Origin: Isochrysis galbana
Taxonomy: Eukaryota > Haptophyta > Isochrysidales > Isochrysidaceae
Assembly: GCA_018136815.1 (NCBI GenBank)
Contig: CM030945.1
Location: 718,605-782,604 of the forward strand
Direction of reading: 5' to 3'
DNA length: 64,000 nucleotides
The translations under genes were made by a program, and so were the position numbers. Of the stretch, positions 14,201 to 25,244 are shown one piece after another. The notes under the pieces are model-generated. The model was not told where the DNA came from. It saw nothing but the letters and a program-made list of their open reading frames with translations, and ran no database searches. Position 1 is the stretch's first letter. Every line of letters starts with the position of its first letter.

Positions 14201-17200
14201 CCCTCCAGTTCCTCGGAGATGAAGGCACACACGAGACGGCTTGTCGGTGGCGATCTGACGCATGACCACGTCGGCCACAACGACAATGCAAGCTACAATC
14301 ATAAGGGTAATAGAGTAAGCGCTTACCGCGACGAGCGATACCATGGATGTCCGTACCACAATGCGGTTGGAAAGCGCTAGGCCTACCTGCCACGGTGATT
14401 CGCACCGCATCCAGCGATCGCGTGTGGTCCAGGCTGAAAACACTAGCTGCAAAGTGCTCCATAATCCTCTGCAGCAATAGTAGAATGCCTAGCTGTTGGT
14501 CGTACAGCATTGGCGTTCTCCAAGGGCAGTCCTCTGGAGAGAGTAGCGCGGCAATCTTCGGACCCTCAGGCTTCGGCATGGGAAGCAACGCAGTGAAGGT
14601 ATGCTGAACGAGAGCGACCTGAGGGAGAGCACAGGGTTGGATTAGATCATCGGTGGAGGCGAGGGGCAAGGAAGAGGGCCTCCCGAACCACCTTGAGAAA
14701 ATCGATGTTGAGCACGCAATGCCCTTGGACGGCGATGGTGGTGCATAGGAGGTCGCACTCCCGGAGGACAGCGACACATTCCGAGAGGTTGCAGGCGGAC
14801 GTAGGTTGTGCTAGGAAGTCCAGGGCCTAAGGGGCAAAGCATGGGGCGAGCGGCATGCCCTTCATTTTTTTGATAGCTCAGGGCGCGAAGAACGAGTGCG
14901 CAATAATAAAGTGCGGTGGCGTGTCGGCACGAACAGCCCGGTTGGCATACTCCGATGCCCCAGTGACAAGAAATGGGCGATTGCACGCATGACACCTTGT
15001 AAGTTGGTAGGTCATACGAGGGCCCGGTGTCGACGGGTGACAGCCGAAGGAGCCGATCGAAGAGTGGAAACAAATGTGGCGTTTCGGGCGGCGCCACTGT
15101 TCCCCATGGAAAGGCATGAGCGTGGCGACGGAGGAGTCGGACTCCGTCAGTTGAAATTAAGACTCCTGCAACGAGCAAGGGGGGCGTCCGAATCTTTGCC
15201 GTTTAAGCCCAACTCCCGCCTTGCGTAAAGTGCATTTCGAACAACCACCACTTCCAAAACCCATCCTTGCCCGCGGATTGACAGCAGGTGCAGCCACGTT
15301 GAGATGACTTGCCTGATGCATCCAGTAAGACGAGAGAGGGCAACGTGGACACGCCAAAGAAGGAAGCTAGAATGGAAGCCTGGCTCATTGCCTCCCAACC
15401 CATGGCAGGCCATGGCATTGTCGCGCGGTACGAGTCGTGTTCTGCCTCCGTCCGATCCTGAATTCGCGAAACCAAGTAGCTAGTAGTAAGACATCACTAT
15501 TCAGAACAATCTTGGCAAGGCCGTCTTGTCTGCGTGCGCTCGGACTGAGCAAGCGGTGATTGGGAAATATCACCTGGGGCACGTGCACCACCTCAAGTCG
15601 CTTTCCTCTCGAGCGTAGGCTAAGATAAGCAGTGGCGAGCATTGGGGTCGTGGAAGCACATGAAGGGCACCAAGATGCCCCAAAGTAGAGTCCGACCACT
15701 TTAGCACCCTCCAAAATCTGTGCAGGTGTGCCAGCGATGCCCGTAGGCGGATAGAGGACCTCTCCTAGTAGATCGGCAAGCGGAGGGCGCAAGAGGTGCG
15801 CATCGGCGACAGATAGAGCCAGGGGGGGTGGGGCGAGAGCCGCCATTGTACGTGCATGTCGAGATTGGAGAAGCGAGGTAAGGCCCGTGATCTGTGTGTG
15901 AGAAAGGCGGATTGCGACTCACTTCACAGTAAGCTCGCACGGCGACGCTTCATCGGACATTATCGTCGCAGCGCACCTTCAGTTGCACGTGTTGAAGTTG
16001 TGGCAGTCTGAGCACGCCGGACGATCCGAGCTTGGAAGCCTTGTATGCCAACCGGCGACACGCTAAGGAGATTAGGCTGCGCTCTGCGTCTTCCAACTGC
16101 AAAATGCGAGGGCGGCGGGCTGTCGGAGGGCAAGGCCCGACTAGTCGGGTCGTGAATTTAGAAATGATTTTCCCATGGCGGCGGTGGCAGCGATGGCGGC
16201 GGCTGGTCGACGTCTTGCTCAGGCCTCGCGCGCTCTGGGGACAACTTGGGGCGAACGAACCTGCGCAACGAAGCTAAGATCGTGCTCAATGAATTCGAAA
16301 AGTTGCAAGCGCAATAACAGCGATGCCACTCGCGCTTCTGCTCGGCTCACGCCGGCGCGAAAAAGCAGGTAAGCGATGGCGTGACGCGGCGCCCCGTAGT
16401 GAGTGGATTTCGAACGCCGCAGGGTGCGTGCTGGCAATGGCTCGAGCCCTCGCTCACGCACTGTCCCCTCCCACTTGGCGATCGCAGAATCAAGGGTGTC
16501 GCCCGCCAAGAAGGGAAGAAGTACTTCGTACAATAGCGCCAACGGCCCTCTGCGATACCGCCGATTGGAGTCCGGCGGGAGAGACGAGGCGTACCAAAGG
16601 AACGTCCACCACGCGTCATCGCGAAGACGAGCCAACGGAATGTCACCGAGCTCAAGCGCAGTGTGATAGTGCAGCTTCGGAGGTGGGCCGGCGACACCCC
16701 TGTGGTATAATGAGCAGCCCGAGCGCCCCGCATTGATTAACGCGAAGGTGCATAGGTGGTGGCCGTCAGGAGCGTCACCACGGCGAACAGCAAAGAACAG
16801 TGGCTCTCCTGCGTTCCGAGCACTTGCGTGAAGTGAGATGGAGCGCGCGCGGGTCTAGCGGCCACAGGGTACGGCGCGGCTTCCTCTCGATTCAGGCACG
16901 TCACGCGTCGACGGGCTCAGTGAAGCTCGGCGATGCGTGATGCAAGACGTCGAAGCTTGGCGCGGGGGGCCGGGGCCGAGGGTGAGCCACCTGTGTTGTC
17001 ATATGGAAGCAGCAGCGTTTCGGAGGGCCGCAAATCGTCGAAGGCCTGCGCAATAGCTGAGAAGTATACGCGTTCTTGTCCGGCTCCATTTCGCACGTGG
17101 GCTAGCTTTTGGGCGAGCCTATGTGCACGGAAAGGACGAAGAGGTGCTTCTCAAACTAGGCCATCACCGGGGGGACGCTACGGCTGTGCACATTGGGATG

Positions 17201-19897
17201 GCGCAGGCCATGGCACCGTCGCGCATCCTTCAGCTTCGCATTGACATTGTTCAGCGCCGACCGAGTCGCATGGGAGAGGAGTGGGGCGGATGGAGCTATC
17301 GTCGAGGAGTTCGTCGGAGTTGTTGCCCCATTCGCTGGGATTGCCTCAGCTGCAGCGGCTCGGCCCTGTGCCTTCAACATTCGGTCTAAGGCGAGGGTGA
17401 TCACCTACGGCGCATGGAAGCCCGAGAGGGTCGAGGGGTTCCATAGACTACTGCTCGATGACGGACTTGCGCCTCGCTTTCAATCACGCGGTGAACTATA
17501 CTTACCTCCAACGACACGTGCATCTCCCCGTTTTCGAGGGCGGTGCCTCCGATGAAAGGATCACCGAACTCCGCGGCGACTGCAGGGTGGAGCCACGCAG
17601 GCGGGGGCTTCGCATAGATGGGTTGGAGTGACAACTGCTCCATCCGAAAGAGCTCGGCCTCTTCTTGAAGGTCTGCCTCATCGTCGTGGGAACGAAGCTT
17701 GTGCAATTCGTCGCACACCTCTTGGGGCGACCAGACCTGATCAGCCCAGGCAGGTGGAAGGTATAGCATCGCCGGGCAGTCGGCGCTTGATGACTCGGCG
17801 CGAGGCAACGCATAAGGGAACAAAGTTGGACCACTAAAGGCTGAAGGGGCTGGCAGTTGAGCGGACACATGTGGGCGGCCACCTTGTTGGTGATGCGAAG
17901 GTATTGCACAGCGAGTCCTCGTAGCGTGGCTTCCCTGCGTGCCGCCGCGGCACTGCTCACTTCCTCCTCCTCCTCGGGTGCAAAGATGGCGACACACTGC
18001 GGATCAAGCACTAGCTTTTCCAGCAATGCCGACTTCTTGTCCTCAGCATTGCCATCGTTGTCACCGCCGCCCCCGTCCCTTTTGACGTCGGCGTCGCGCG
18101 CACGCCTCGCCTTTGCCCCACCTTTGGCGCCGCCCTCGATATCGCCCTTGCGGCTCGAAGACTTGGGCGTTTCGATCTTCACAACGGCGCAGGGGCGGCC
18201 ATCCACGTAGGTGCGAAGCTCACCAGGGCGACGCGTGACGACGACCCAAGACCAGCGCTCGGCGCGCAGCTGCGCAGCGCATGGGTGGGTGGGTGGGTGG
18301 CGCGAGAAGGGTGAGGGGAGGGCGGGTGGGGAGGGAAGTTCTCATGGAGCAACCAACCAAGCGGGTGCGTCGTGATGGAGGGTCAATGCATATTGGCACA
18401 CGTGCCGTTATGGAAAGCAGTGCACGCCAACCATCACCCCCAGTGGCTGGGAGTTCGCCAAGACAGGCTGGAGGCAGCAAGCTCCACGAATTTCCTACTC
18501 ACCGCGGCCTCTGCGGCGCCCATATCACCCATCGCGCCAACGCCGCCATTCTTGTACACGTACACGTGGTCGATACGCTCGCCTTTAGATGGCACAGCCC
18601 CGCCATTAAAGAGGGGAAGAGGAGCGCCGACAGGGAGCGCCTCCAGTCGCAAGCACATCACAATGGAATAGGAATGGAGCCTGCCGACAAGACGGTGTAG
18701 GGTGGCGCGATTGAGACGCGACGTTGTGTGCCATCCCGTTGTCAACCATCCGGAAGCACACGTCCCTCAGTGCGCTGGGCTAGATCCTTGGCCCCTTCTT
18801 GCAAATGTCGTGCCGTCATTCCCTGGTCATTCCGATTTCGCCGCACACCTGCCATCTTCAGCCAGCGCCCATGGGGATGCCTGTAGCGCTGCACGGAGGA
18901 AGCCACCTTCAGGCATCAACAAAGCGTGGGAGCCATCTGGTTGCAGCTCGAGCACTGGCTCGCCGCCATCGAGCTCGAGTCCCTCGGGGAGCTGCGCCAT
19001 GGTGGGACCGCTGTTGCTGCTAGTGCCACAGGTGTGCCCTGCAGCGTTAGCGGCGTTAGCCGTGGCCGCGTCATTCGCGGAGTGACCCTTGCCATTCCCA
19101 GCCTCTCGGTTGCCACTAGCACTGCCTCCGCTCGCAGCAGCATCGCCCGAGGCGTGCTCCATGTCGATGTCTGCGGGCTTGCCCATAGGACGGAAGTCGG
19201 CCACGAGGTTGACTGTTGTGACCATCCCCAACGAGACCAAGCCTGCGTTGCCGCACCCGCTGCGTGTGCCGCTTGCTCCTGCGCCGCCTGACGCCTTGGT
19301 GCGAGCGAGACCATGGACGTTACCTGAGCAGCGCGCGGCGGCGGACCCACGTGAGGGGAGGTTGAACTGGAGGTTTGACCTCAGCGCGGGGCATCACATG
19401 GCCCCCGCATGGCAAGGTCAGCGACGCAGCGAATTCGTGGTCGCAACTGGATGAGCGGCTGTGCGGAGGCAACAAGTGCTGGGGTACCGGACGGCCCTGA
19501 GTCGTCGCTGGACCAGAGATCGTATCCGCCATCAGAACCGCCAAAGACATCGTCGGCGCCCAACGCGGAGGACCCTGTGCCCAGGCCATACCCACCAAGT
19601 CCAAACCCTCCTGCAACGAATGGCGGTGGAGATCAGCCGTAGCAGTTTCACCCTGAGCACAGAGCCTCCCAAACTGTCGCCATGCAATGAGATCGACTGA
19701 AAGACTGATGAAACGGATCCGCAGCTGCTCCGCTGGCAACTGCCCTGTCGTGATCACCCTCGACCTCTCCTTTTAACAAGACCTCCCCTTCCAGCCGCTG
19801 GAAACGTACCGACAAAGGAGGCCTTCCGCGCCTCCTTCTTGGCCGACTTGGTCTGGTCAAGGTCGTCGTGCGCAGCCTTCTGGTCGGGCGGACGTGC
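95..19897 (-). CDS. Giant multidomain DUF3638/DUF3645 protein (partial, runs off left edge)
   Basis: One spliced gene read right to left, at least 41 exons here. Exons I could bound: 19810-19897, ~19440-19610, ~18880-19322, 18503-18680, 17883-18269, 17506-17849, ~17218-17404, 16991-17118, 16261-16854, 15977-16096, 15574-15891, 15313-15457, 14996-15165, 14692-14810, 14387-14618, 14066-14292, 13513-~13700, 12972-13171, 12575-12734, 12124-12372, ~11684-11948, 11414-11573, 11222-11334, ~10880-11013, 10580-10732, 10182-10436, 9569-10039, 8948-9460, 8725-8870, 8387-8561, 8068-8246, 7759-7858, 7445-7662, 6736-7171, 6437-6619, 5104-6393, 4057-4881, 3386-3903, 2473-3231, 1337-2276, 95-1024. Most junctions are GT-AG, some GC-AG, and each joins family-like protein text. 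Order: Lys/Gly-rich N-terminus, ConA-like domain, nucleoredoxin-like domain, long helical region, RING-like segment, DUF3638, DUF3645, second thioredoxin-like domain. Relatives are often auto-named 'ubiquitinyl hydrolase'; I see no proof of that activity. The true start (perhaps the ATG at 20249) and the 3' end are not resolved. Confidence 0.85.
2473..4881 (-). other. DUF3638 P-loop region and DUF3645 motif
   Basis: Exons 4057-4881, 3386-3903 and 2473-3231. The family signature DPRFLLFEFTHNIVLR leads into QMLMGGGKTTVVGPLLALM, a Walker A-like loop at about 3817-3850, then CLIMDEVDMLL, a Walker B/DExD-like motif at about 3425-3450. The 3' end of the last exon gives SEFAHPDIIIGLTVLAYR, continued in the next exon as YEGLRR; this is the DUF3645 hallmark. 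Pfam gives no function for either domain. The motifs argue for an ATPase, probably a superfamily-2 helicase-like or SecA-like core, which is an inference. The intron at 3232-3385 holds a perfect 37-bp tandem duplication. Confidence 0.85.
3250..3323. repeat. 37-bp perfect tandem duplication inside an intron
   Basis: Two identical 37-bp units (3250-3286 and 3287-3323), each beginning TTAAGGGTCGAGTCTCGG, lie in the intron of the giant gene between the P-loop exon and the DUF3645 exon. Confidence 0.9.
5104..6393 (-). other. Gly-rich and degenerate RING/U-box-like exon of the giant protein
   Basis: A single 1290-nt exon (430 codons). Its first half is helical; the middle is a Gly/Tyr/Phe-rich low-complexity stretch (for example GGFYGGEGGFGGGGFYGGG). 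The last third reads CPVTLCDFEEGEMVRRLPRG followed by HMLSEQAFEQLV, then CPFTRADI. The spacing resembles a RING or U-box, in which a CPxC pair, a 'CGH' turn and a closing CPxCR occur, but several zinc ligands are replaced (Val-Thr, Arg-Gly-His, Phe-Thr). Zinc binding is therefore doubtful; a U-box-like fold held together without zinc is possible. If real, it would tie the protein to ubiquitin transfer. The RING-like reading is an inference from spacing. Confidence 0.5.
13441..13500. repeat. G-rich intronic tract
   Basis: Runs of GGGGTGGG and related units within an intron of the giant gene. Similar G-runs occur in other introns of the gene at 7264-7310, 10747-10763 and 13975-14022. On the coding strand these are C/T-rich and could act as polypyrimidine tracts, or form G-quadruplexes on the other strand. 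Confidence 0.7.
14996..15891 (-). other. Nucleoredoxin/tryparedoxin-like thioredoxin domain, first of two
   Basis: Exons 15574-15891, 15313-15457 and 14996-15165 join into a complete thioredoxin-like fold. It has KVVGLYFGASWCPSCASTTP with the redox motif WCPSC, then LEVVHVPQDRTEAEHDSY, MPWPAMGW, the cis-Pro strand FFGVSTLPSLVLLDASG, and the C-terminal VLISTDGVRLLRRH...FPW typical of nucleoredoxins. Both active-site cysteines are present, so a dithiol redox role is plausible. The intron at 15166-15312 has a GC donor (CAG|GCAAGT); joining at that site is what restores the family sequence ASG-VLIST. The Met at 15846 might look like a gene start, but the exon extends upstream in frame to an acceptor at 15892, so the domain is internal. 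Confidence 0.8.
17883..19322 (-). other. ConA-like/LamG-type domain exons of the giant protein
   Basis: Three exons (about 18880-19322, 18503-18680, 17883-18269) join into a jelly-roll lectin-like domain. The strands I recognise are VTTVNLVADFRP, YSIVMCLRLEALP, VYVYKNGGVGAMGD and WSWVVVTRRPGELRTYVDG, the last followed by RPCAVVKIE; this is the usual 'sandwich' order of LamG/ConA-like folds. The exon at 17883 ends with an Arg/Lys/Asp-rich insert and the next (17506-17849) carries an acidic helix. The domain probably binds a ligand or glycan or serves as a scaffold; no ligand can be read from the sequence. A Gly-rich stretch (GGFGLGGYGLGTG) precedes it, encoded at about 19570-19610. Confidence 0.6.
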
Positions 19898-19949
19898 CTG
19901 GCAGAAGGGACACGTGGAGTGTGCGCGACTGGATAAGTCAGCTTGCTTA

Positions 19950-20278
19950 TCTCGGCCTCCCTCTCTTCATCTCAGGCATGGAATGCTGCCTTTGGCAGAC
20001 TGAGATAGTGAGAGCGAGGGATGCGCAGCTGCTGCAATGCGCGTGTGGCGCACGCGGCGTTGGTTCTGGCACGTGGATGCCGCTCTCTCCCTCTGCAACC
20101 ATCTCTTTCTCTGTTGCCCCCTTCCCTGTCCCCCCACTCCCTCCTCTCACCTCGAACTTGCTCGGCTCGCCTTCGCCCTCCCCCTGCCGGTTGGTGCCGC
20201 TGGGTGGTCGCGCACGCATCGGGCACGAGGGCTGCTCCTCCTGCTCCACCTTCTGCCTTCTCGCTCTCTCCTCTCTCC

Positions 20279-20331
<53 letters not shown>

Positions 20332-20930
20332 CTCTCTGTCCCTCGCTCTCCCTCTCTCTCTCTCTCTCTGTGCGCGCTCGGCGCTCTCTCGCGCTCGCCG
20401 CAGAAGAGTGCTTCTGATCAACCCCCACTCTTTGACAGGATCAAGTGCTTTTCTGAATAATCCGGGCCAAACCCCGCCGACTCGCCCGTCTGCCTCTCCG
20501 TCCGACGAGAGAGAGTGAAAGAAGGAGGAGTGTAGAGAGTGGAAGGGTAGAGCTCTAGAACTTCTGGGTTGCACCGGAGTGAGCAAAAAGAAGACACCGA
20601 GAAATTTATGGAAGAGAGCACGGTCGGCTACTAAGAGAATTGCCGATGTCGGCCAGCCTTGTGTACACGTTCCGCCAGAGGAGAGAGGACATCAGAGAGA
20701 GAGAGAGAGAGATGGGGAGGGGGACAAGGGGAGACGCCGAGGAAACAGAGAGAGGGAGACAGAGGGGGGGAGAGAGAGAGGAGGGAGAGAGAGAGAGAAG
20801 AGAGGAAGGTCCCGCGGCACGGACACAGCACGGATCTGGGCGGAGGGCGTGCGCGGCGGAAGCGGGGGGGGGGGGGGGGGGGGGGGAGGGAAGGGGGGGA
20901 GGGGGGGGAGTGAAGGAGGGTGAACGCCAT
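19950..20930. repeat. CT- then GA-rich low-complexity region upstream of the giant gene
   Basis: From about 20080 to 20395 the plus strand is CT-rich, with a pure (CT)n run near 20281-20328. From 20695 to 20920 it is GA-rich, ending in a long poly-G run at 20862-20886. The long overlapping reading frames here are repeat artefacts. The region probably contains the promoter and 5' exon of the minus-strand giant gene: the ATG at 20249 (MEQEEQPSCPMRARPP) is a candidate start, but no donor linking it to the exon at 19897 could be settled. Confidence 0.6.
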
Positions 20931-21066
20931 GTGAAGTGGTGGCCATCATGTGGTCTCCATGGCGTCCGAGGGTTGGTCTGCTGCGGCTGGTGGCTCCCGG
21001 ACGCCCGGCGAGGCCGCCTCCTTCGAGCAGATGTCATCATCAAGGGCACGCTATTGCTCGACGAGC

Positions 21067-21162
21067 CCGAGAGCGACGTGGAGAGCATATTTTGGCCTGA
21101 GAGAGCGACGTGGAGAGCATATTTTGGCCTGAGAGAGCGACGTGGAGAGCATATTTTGGCCT
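21067..21162. repeat. Tandem repeat, about 32-bp unit, three copies
   Basis: Three near-identical units containing GAGAGCGACGTGGAGAGCAT followed by ATTTTGGCCT, in direct head-to-tail order. They sit in non-coding DNA upstream of the dispersed repeat at 21.35 kb. Confidence 0.9.
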
Positions 21163-21346
21163 AAGCGAAAATATGAGTAGTTTGGCTCCGACGACGGTAT
21201 CAAAAACTCCTTCGGCGGCAGCCATCCGACCCATCCCAGAGAGACTAAAAGGAGGCTTCCCGCCCAATCGCTCCGGCCGCTGGACGCCGCCGGTACGGCC
21301 GCGCCACGAGCGTGCAGCTCTGTCGAGTTGAGCGGAGCCGGAGGGC

Positions 21347-21727
21347 TTTGATGTCGCATTCGCGAATCAACACTCGTAAGGCTTCTCTTCGTCGTTTGGT
21401 ATTATCGTTATAATTCTCTCGTTCTCGTCCTCGGTCAAAAGCTTCGCTTGGACACATAGGATCTTGGGTTGTGGAGCGCCCTCTCTCTTACTCTCGAAGA
21501 GAAGGGAAGTTTCCCCACCTTTCTCCCTCCTAGGCGCCTCGCAAATAGGTTTTATTCGCTATCTTCCCCGCGTGTCTTTAACTGCTTCTGGGGGCAATCA
21601 GGTTTAATTTGCAATCTCTTCGCATCTCCCCCTTAGGCACACCGCACTTCTTTCGTCTTGTACGATAGGTCTCTTGGAATCCTGTGCGGCAGGATTGCCC
21701 CTCGTTTCCGTTATGGTGCGATTCCTC
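21347..21727 (+). repeat. Dispersed repeat, copy 1 (partner at 43.47-43.87 kb, inverted)
   Basis: About 380 bp that recurs in opposite orientation at 43467-43870 with short gaps and substitutions. Shared landmarks include TAGGATCTTGGGTTGTGGAG, GGCACACCGCACTTCTTTCG, and an imperfect hairpin AATCCTGTGCGGCAGGATT near 21677-21696. No long ORF is conserved between the copies, so this looks like the non-coding end of a transposable element, but I could not assign a class. Confidence 0.75.
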
Positions 21728-22959
21728 GTCGCTCTCGCTCTCGTAACACTCGTACCCTACAACCTCGCCTCTCCTCGCCAGCCCCTGCCATCACAGCCCT
21801 CCTCACACTCGCCCTCGCCTCTCGCCACTCGCTCGATGTCGTTCTCGCCGCCGTCCTCGCCCTCGCTCAAGCCCCTCATGTGGTTGCTTGCAGCCCGCTT
21901 GTTTGCCCGCATGACACATACGCCCGCTTGCCCAAGGGAGTGAGCTGTGCTCTCGCCCATGGTGCTGAGTGTGGTTGCCTCACCATTCCTCGCCATTTCC
22001 TCGCCTCTCGCCTCGCCCCCGCCTCGCCATGTCTCCGCTTCCCACCCGTCTTTCCACCATTCTCCCACTTTGTGTCGGCCCGTTGCACTTGAGCGTCCGT
22101 TGATCGCTTGAAGTAGTGCTTGTCTAGGTGGTTGACTTGGGTAAGTGTGGAAATCAAAGCCGCAGCTTGGATTGTAACGAGATGAACGAGATGTAACGAG
22201 ATGGCCTGATGGCCCGACGACGAGATGAACGAGATGGCCTTGATGGCCCGACGAGATGAACGAGATGGCCCGAGGGCCCGACGAGATGAACGAGATGGCC
22301 CGAGGGCCCGACGAGATGAACGAGATTTTCGGGTAACGGAACTGGACGAGGAGTTTCCCCACTAAGCTTGGTCGTAATGCGGTGAAACCGATTTGCAGAC
22401 AAGCGGGAAACCGGGTCTCGTGGGCCGTCGTCGCGATGTAGCGCGCCCTTTCCCCCGCTCTCTCAAGACTTCTCTTCACTCCATACCCCTAGCCCCGCTG
22501 AGACTTGCCACGATCAAGCTTCGGCTTGATTCGATAGTTCGGCGATGGCGCTCTGCCTCGGCGCACAAGCCGCGATGGTTGCCGCATGGGCACCAGCGCG
22601 ATAGTTGGATAGTAAGAGATTGTAAGTTAGACGTTAGACCTACAATAAAAAGAAGCTTCCCCTCGGGAGGGAGCCTAGACTGCTAGATAGTAGATAGAGT
22701 GCAGTGACGCAGCGCACAACGAACAACGACGGACACCGATGCTAAGAGAGCTGAGAACAATAGAATACACCGTCTTACGGGCACACCAGAAACTAGAAAC
22801 ATTCACATTCACCTGACAACCCAAGCGGAACGTCAAGTAACCGAGACCCCAAATCGCCGATAACCTAAATACTAAACACGTCGCGAGAGCGTATTCGCCT
22901 GCACCGGCCCCTCATCGTACTGACCCCACCCTCTCACCACTACCACTACCACTAAGCCA
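21728..22959. other. Gene-poor stretch with a 30-bp minisatellite
   Basis: No supported gene. At 22180-22330 a minisatellite of roughly 30-bp units (CGACGAGATGAACGAGATGG then CCCGAGGGCC) is repeated about four times, the last units nearly perfect. The flanks are unique-looking DNA with stop codons in all frames. An ORF at 21658-22092 is Pro/Ser/Leu-rich, with no domain I recognise. Confidence 0.6.
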
Positions 22960-23200
22960 CAAACCACCCGAGCCCCGCCAGGAATAAGGCACCCAGGGCC
23001 GGCGAGGCGAGCGAGAGAGAGGCAGGAGAGGCCAGGGGGCACTGCCCCAGCCTCCACTGCCCCCTGAGATGCCCCAGCTGGCTCTCTGGGCTCTAGGGGG
23101 CTGGGCGGACCCGAGGGACCCCCCCAACCCCAGAGCCGAGAGGCCAGAGGGGGGCCATGGCCCATGGCGCGCGCAGGCGCAACGCACCGCAGGAGAGCGA
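22960..23200 (+). mobile_element. Fragment of the hairpin-headed retroelement family (internal part)
   Basis: The stretch with GAGAGGCAGGAGAGGCCAGG, the run CCCCAGCCTCCACTGCCCCC and the following GAG-rich segment matches the internal part of the copies at 25.2 kb and 36.3 kb. The 5' hairpin end is absent here, so this is a truncated or diverged copy. Ends are approximate. Confidence 0.5.
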
Positions 23201-23914
23201 AGAGCGAAGAGAACGACGAGAAAAGAACGACAAAAAAACGACGCGACTCGACACATAAAGAAAAGGTAATTCTCACGCTCGTTTGCGATATTATATGCGC
23301 ATGGCGACACCTCGCGCGACAGACAAGTGCCGCAAAAGCGCAAAGCGCGGCATTGGTGAAAAAGACGTCAGAAGTGAAAAGTGTGAAAAGCGAAAAGCGG
23401 GGGCCGAGACGGGGCACGAAGTATGAAGTGTCACATGCAACAGGTGTTTACGTTTGTTTTCCTATAGGAACACCCAACAGCAGGTCTGCCCAGCCCACCC
23501 CTCGCACTTGGCCCGACGTAGTGCATGCCCCCCCCCCCCCCCCCGATACCAAAGACAAAGGAATGAAGGGTGTAGTGTAAAGGATGTGAATGATCTGGGT
23601 CTGGGGTATTGGTATAGGCGATGGCGTGAGTCGGTACGTCGGCGTGAGTGCGTGGTCCTTATAGCTAGCGGTAGTAGCTTGTAGCTCGTGAATCTTCAGC
23701 TTTTTATTTAATTTTAACGATATTTGTTACCAAAAGAAGCAAGAAGGCAAAAAAAAGAAGCTGATGTCCACTGAAAAAGCCACGTTCACGGAGGGCGTGA
23801 AGCAGCACCATGGTCTCTTGAAAATATCTCCGCCACTTCAAACAAGACACTGGCAAGTCGGAGAGTGGAGCATGCTCGTTACCGACGCCATACGAGTACT
23901 ACTCTACTAATTCG

Positions 23915-24809
23915 TTGATTGAACAACAACTTCTTGCCTCTACTCTAGAGCCTTTTCTCAGGTGTGAAGGCATGCGGGACGAGCGCACCGCGACGTCGGT
24001 GTCCCTCCGGCGCGTTGCGCTGGTGCTGGCGGCGTTCTCGGCAGCGCACGACGCGTACTTCGTGGCTGTGCGCGGATCGAGCCGCGGGCTTGGCCACTAT
24101 CTCGGCATCGCGGCCCTTGTTGCCCAGCCGACTGAGCAGGGAGGTGAGGGCGAGGGGCGTGTGCTGCTTGCGGCGCGGGGGCTCAGAGGGGGCCTCGCAC
24201 AGCTGGAGCAGCGGCCCAGCAAGGGCTCACCGGCCGTGCTGCGCGTCGTCACGTCCGCGATGCAGGGCTTCGATGACCATGACCTCGACCTTGTTCTCAC
24301 CCTCTTCAGCAAGACGTGCGCCTTGTCTGCCTCGGCCTATGCGCACCGGCCCGCCATGCCTTTTGTCATGCCGCGCGCACTCCCGACTCCGCGTTCGCTC
24401 CTCTTCCGGTGTGGGCGTTCTGAACCGCCCCGCACTCTGCTTCCTCAGACTGGCACGTCGGCAACCCTTTGTCGTCGCCTGGGACTTGAGGCAGATTGCA
24501 TGGCCGCGCATATCTAAGGTGCAATACTCGCGTGTGCGTGAGTGGGTCGGCGACCACGTTATCGCGTGGGACACCTATGCGCAGGCGCACGCGATCATTC
24601 TCACGCATCCGCTTGCACGTGCGCTTGTTGCGCTGCTCCTCCGGATTTTCCGACCCCCGCAGCCGCATCGCGTGTGCAAGAGCCCGACTGAGGCGCGCGA
24701 CTATGCAACAACTTGCTGCAAGCGGCCGCGCTCGTGGGTGAAAGCATCTTACGATGACAGAGATAATCGATACTCGTTGTTCGGCGCGATTAGCCTGAGA
24801 GCGACGTGA
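23915..24809 (+). CDS. Unidentified possible gene, probably two exons
   Basis: Two overlapping frames each look protein-like. The first (23915 to about 24360) reads MIEQQLLASTLEPFLRCEGM, then VALVLAAFSAAHDAYFVAVRG and an Arg/Gly-rich helix. The second becomes convincing after a candidate acceptor CTTCCTCAG at about 24450 and reads FVVAWDLRQIAWPRISKVQY, then AHAIILTHPLARALVALLLR, ending with a stop at 24807-24809. The second half vaguely recalls an STAS-like or similar alpha/beta fold (strand, helix, strand with 'HPL', helix); this is only an impression. A short intron or a frameshift must separate the halves. I do not recognise the gene. Confidence 0.35.
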
Positions 24810-25244
24810 TACGGTCTTGCATGCTCTGTGGGGGAGGCAGGGAGCGTATGTGGAGCATGTCTAGGGGCATGGGTTGACGCGTGTGTTGCATGGGTGCCGC
24901 ATGGACGGGTGTGAGCCTCGACTTTGAAAACTTCGAGCAAGTGAGTGAGTGCGCCATCGTGAAGCCGGTAACGCAAAGTTCATCTCGCTCCAGTCATTTA
25001 TGTCGTGCCAGGTTGGGTGTGGCATATCCCGGTGTGTTTTCAGCTCCAGCTGTTGAGTACGTGCTGTCGTTTCCAATGCTTCCGTCGGGCGCGGTGTTTG
25101 TGACATTACTAATAGTATGTGCGATCTCGCGCATGCTCCAGAGCACGTGGCTTTCCGTATACGCCGCCGCGTACGACTTGTTGTAGATATCAAGTTGGTG
25201 TTGGTACCCAGGGATCGTCGACGTTGCTCGTGCGGATCGGAGTT

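Noticed and set aside
15385-15846. A separate small thioredoxin gene starting at the Met at 15846
   Set aside because: The exon stays open upstream to an acceptor at 15892, and the preceding exons join in frame, so it is an internal domain of the giant protein.
20021-20930. Several overlapping 80-190 codon frames
   Set aside because: Low-complexity CT/GA and poly-G DNA gives open frames by chance on both strands.
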